7,732 bases of DNA from Acidimicrobiaceae bacterium (GTDB lineage: Bacteria > Actinomycetota > Acidimicrobiia > Acidimicrobiales > Ilumatobacteraceae), in the NCBI GenBank assembly GCA_003154135.1, contig PMCN01000160.1, positions 657-8,388 on the forward strand, read 5' to 3'. The notes beneath the pieces are model-generated. The model worked only from the letters and a program-made list of their open reading frames with translations, ran no database searches and was not told the origin of the DNA. This document shows, in pieces, positions 6,030-7,732 of this stretch. Position 1 is the first letter of the stretch, and each line of letters opens with the position of its first letter. The position numbers and the translations under genes were made by a program.

Positions 6030-7364
6030 CGGGTCGCCCGCGAGCTCGGCCGCAGCCGCTGCGCGCTCCGCGCGTGCGTCGAGCACCGCGACGTTGCACC
6101 ACCACGCCATCACCAGCGCCACCACCGCGCCGCCGAGCAGCACGACGCGTGCGCCGATGCGGTCCATCACCGGGCCGAACAGCAGGTTGCCCAACGGCAC
6201 GGTGCCGCCGAAGGCCATGAACCACAGGCTCATCGCGCGGCCGCGTTCGTAGTCTTCGAGTCGCGACTGGAAGATCGTGTTCATCGACGTGGTGGTGGCG
6301 AAGTAGGTGAAGCCCAGGAACGGCGCCACCAGGAAGCCGCCGAGGGGAGTGCGCACGATGGCGAAGGCGGCGAGCGACACGGCGAACGCGGCGAAGCCGA
6401 GGCGGATGAGCCGGCGGATGTCGAGCCCGATGAACAGCGTGCCGATGGCGAGGCCACCGATGGCGGCGCCGAAGCCCCACGTGGCGTACAACCACTTGTA
6501 GGTGGCCGACGTCTCGTCGATGTGGAAGTTGTGCCGCGCGACCGCAGGGAACAGGCCCACGTACGGCAACGACAGCAACGAGAACGTGGCGAGCGAGAGG
6601 ACGAGTCGCAGGTGCACCGGGCTGCGAGTGACGATGCGTATGCCCTCCAGGAGCTTGCTCCGGCCCCCCGGTTCATCGGGCGCCTCCACAGGTGGGAGGT
6701 GCACCTTGATGAGCGCCGCCACGACGAACAGGTACGTGACCGCGTTGATGAGGAACCAACTCGCCGGGCTGACGTGCCACGGGCTCCACATCGCGACCAC
6801 CGCGACGATGATGGGGCCGGCCACCCGCGACCCGTTGATCATCGCCGAGTTGAGCGCGATGGCTCCCTGGAGATCGGGCTTGGCCACCAGGGTGGGCAAC
6901 ATGGCCGACCACGCCGGCGCGTTGAGCGCGTTGCCCACGCCCACACCCAGCGCGGCGAGGAACAGCGCCCAGATGGGAGCGTTGGCCGCGGCGAGTGGGG
7001 CGAGCGCGATGGAGAAGCCGAGCTGCACCATCTGCATCGCGATGAGCCATCGGCGCCGGTCGAACCGGTCGGCGATGACGCCCGCAGGGATCGACAGCAC
7101 GAGCAGCGGCCCGAGTTGGGCGAACACGAGGATGCCGACGATGGAGGCCTTGCCGGTGCGGTGGTACACGTACGCGGGCAGCACCACGTTCTGGATCCAG
7201 GTGCCGATGTTCGACCCGAACGACGCCATCCACATGAGTCGGAAGCCGGCGTACGAGAAGGCGGCCCGGGCACTGCCGGGTCGGTGCCCGTGACTGGTCG
7301 CACCGATGGTCGGGTCGGCGTTGGGATTGCTCGGGAGGTCGGTGGTGTCGTCGTGGTTCGTCAT
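5940..7364 (-). CDS. MFS transporter, MFS_3/EntS-like exporter family
   Basis: 474 residues. After a hydrophilic N-terminus of about 35 residues, the sequence is a run of hydrophobic segments consistent with a 12-helix inner-membrane carrier. The family mark is FRLMWMASFGSNIGTWIQN at 41-59, typical of the MFS_3 (transmembrane secretion effector / EntS-type) group, followed by the loop 2-3 signature GVIADRFDRRR at 95-105. A cytoplasmic linker near 222-245 divides the two halves. Such proteins export siderophores, drugs or other small molecules by proton antiport; the cargo is not readable here. The ATG at 7364 is preferred over an in-frame ATG at 7409, whose 15 extra codons look unlike protein and cross the probable promoter. 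An inverted repeat ends on this ATG. The hydrophilic tail (residues 446-474) is encoded opposite the end of murF. Confidence 0.9.
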   Translation of the reverse strand: MTNHDDTTDLPSNPNADPTIGATSHGHRPGSARAAFSYAGFRLMWMASFGSNIGTWIQNVVLPAYVYHRTGKASIVGILVFAQLGPLLVLSIPAGVIADRFDRRRWLIAMQMVQLGFSIALAPLAAANAPIWALFLAALGVGVGNALNAPAWSAMLPTLVAKPDLQGAIALNSAMINGSRVAGPIIVAVVAMWSPWHVSPASWFLINAVTYLFVVAALIKVHLPPVEAPDEPGGRSKLLEGIRIVTRSPVHLRLVLSLATFSLLSLPYVGLFPAVARHNFHIDETSATYKWLYATWGFGAAIGGLAIGTLFIGLDIRRLIRLGFAAFAVSLAAFAIVRTPLGGFLVAPFLGFTYFATTTSMNTIFQSRLEDYERGRAMSLWFMAFGGTVPLGNLLFGPVMDRIGARVVLLGGAVVALVMAWWCNVAVLDARAERAAAAAELAGDPSTVGRQRLGHPLQPDHATPFDEHGFAAGD

Positions 7365-7383
7365 CTTGACCCGTCGGTCAAGA
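7364..7383. promoter_or_regulatory. Inverted repeat abutting the MFS start codon
   Basis: Two perfect 8-base arms, TCTTGACC and GGTCAAGA, are separated by 4 bases. On the minus strand the repeat ends on the A of the MFS ATG. A -10-like TAGTCT lies just upstream (7386 to 7381), which would put transcription start near the middle of the repeat. It could be a repressor operator over +1, or an RNA hairpin blocking the ribosome. The regulator is not identified. Confidence 0.45.
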
Positions 7384-7434
7384 CTAGAACGCTCGATCCC
7401 GCCGTGCACGGTTGGCCGATGTCACACTTGCCAC

Positions 7435-7470
7435 ATGTCCGTCGAACCACCCGTCGAGCCACTCGCATGA
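7435..7470 (+). other. Possible 11-codon upstream ORF before the enoyl-CoA hydratase gene
   Basis: ATG at 7435 opens MSVEPPVEPLA followed by TGA; the stop overlaps the downstream ATG as ATGA. The arrangement is the usual one for translational coupling, and the main gene lacks a good ribosome binding site of its own. It may equally be a chance reading frame. I see no amino-acid bias that would suggest attenuation. Confidence 0.2.
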
Positions 7471-7732
7471 CCGCCGATTCGCACCCCTTCGACACCATCG
7501 TGGCCACCGCCGATGGCACGCTCGGCGAGCTGCGCCTCGACCGTCCCGACAAGCTCAACCCGCTCAGCAGCCACACGTTGCACGAGATCGAGCTCGCCGC
7601 GCGCTGGTTCGACGAGCACCACGATCTCAAGGTGGTCGTCGTGCGTGGCGCAGGCCGTTCGTTCTCCTCCGGTGCCGACCTCTCGGCGTTCAGCACCGCC
7701 GCCCCGATGGAGGACCGCCAGGTGGGCTGGCG
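7467..7732 (+). CDS. Enoyl-CoA hydratase/isomerase family protein, 5' part only
   Basis: The first 88 residues of a crotonase-fold protein, cut by the right edge. LRLDRPDKLNPLS at 22-34 is the family's N-terminal signature, and VVVRGAGRSFSSGADLSAF at 57-75 is the first oxyanion-hole segment, where the backbone amide of Ser/Ala near GADL stabilises the acyl-CoA enolate. Crotonase proteins act on acyl-CoA thioesters (hydration, isomerisation or hydrolysis). The catalytic residues that would distinguish these reactions lie past the edge, so the exact activity cannot be given. ATG 7467 fits the family's N-terminus. It is divergent from the MFS gene with 102 bp between, and may be coupled to an 11-codon upstream frame. 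Confidence 0.9.
   Translation, partial: MTADSHPFDTIVATADGTLGELRLDRPDKLNPLSSHTLHEIELAARWFDEHHDLKVVVVRGAGRSFSSGADLSAFSTAAPMEDRQVGW

Noticed and set aside
7366..7390. Plus-strand promoter for the enoyl-CoA hydratase from TTGACC (7366) and TAGAAC (7385)
   Set aside because: The spacer is only 13 bp, too short for a standard promoter, and TTGACC is better explained as an arm of the inverted repeat.
7365..7409. Alternative MFS start at 7409
   Set aside because: The added 15 residues are not family-like and would place the probable -10 and inverted repeat inside the coding sequence.

Overview
This is a gene-dense, high-GC chromosomal window holding seven protein genes, two of them cut by the window edges. 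High GC, G/C-ending codons, a TetR-regulated lipid-type locus, very short 5' leaders and divergent gene pairs fit a high-GC actinobacterium. An Acidimicrobiia-like lineage is my guess and is not proven by anything here. I see no rRNA, tRNA, CRISPR, insertion sequence or phage gene. The only gene-free stretches are three divergent promoter regions of 44, 27 and 102 bp.

Left module (1-3633). A minus-strand pair carries a fatty acyl-CoA reductase-type protein fused to a HAD phosphatase-like domain (605-2968), followed by a zinc alcohol dehydrogenase-like gene (GTG start at 608, running off the left edge). The two genes overlap by 4 bases, so they are probably translationally coupled. A TetR-family regulator (3013-3633) is transcribed away from them. 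The 44 bp between contains a perfect 16-bp palindrome, the obvious candidate operator. The likely theme is a repressor-controlled acyl-CoA / fatty aldehyde / alcohol conversion; the substrate is unknown.

Central module (3627-6029). D-alanine-D-alanine ligase (minus, 3627-4703) and MurF (plus, 4731-6029) are divergent and separated by only 27 bp. Ddl makes the D-Ala-D-Ala dipeptide and MurF attaches it to UDP-MurNAc-tripeptide, so the pair supplies the end of the peptidoglycan stem peptide. A 10-bp palindrome between them puts a TAnnnT-type -10 candidate at nearly the right distance for leaderless or near-leaderless mRNA on both strands.

Right module (5940-7732). An MFS exporter-like transporter (minus) overlaps the 3' end of murF by 90 bp on the opposite strand, and an inverted repeat abuts its start codon. 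A divergent enoyl-CoA hydratase/isomerase gene begins at 7467 and is cut by the right edge.

Genes are packed tail to tail without spacers: tetR/ddl overlap by 7 bp and murF/MFS by 90 bp. No intrinsic terminator is visible at either convergent junction.
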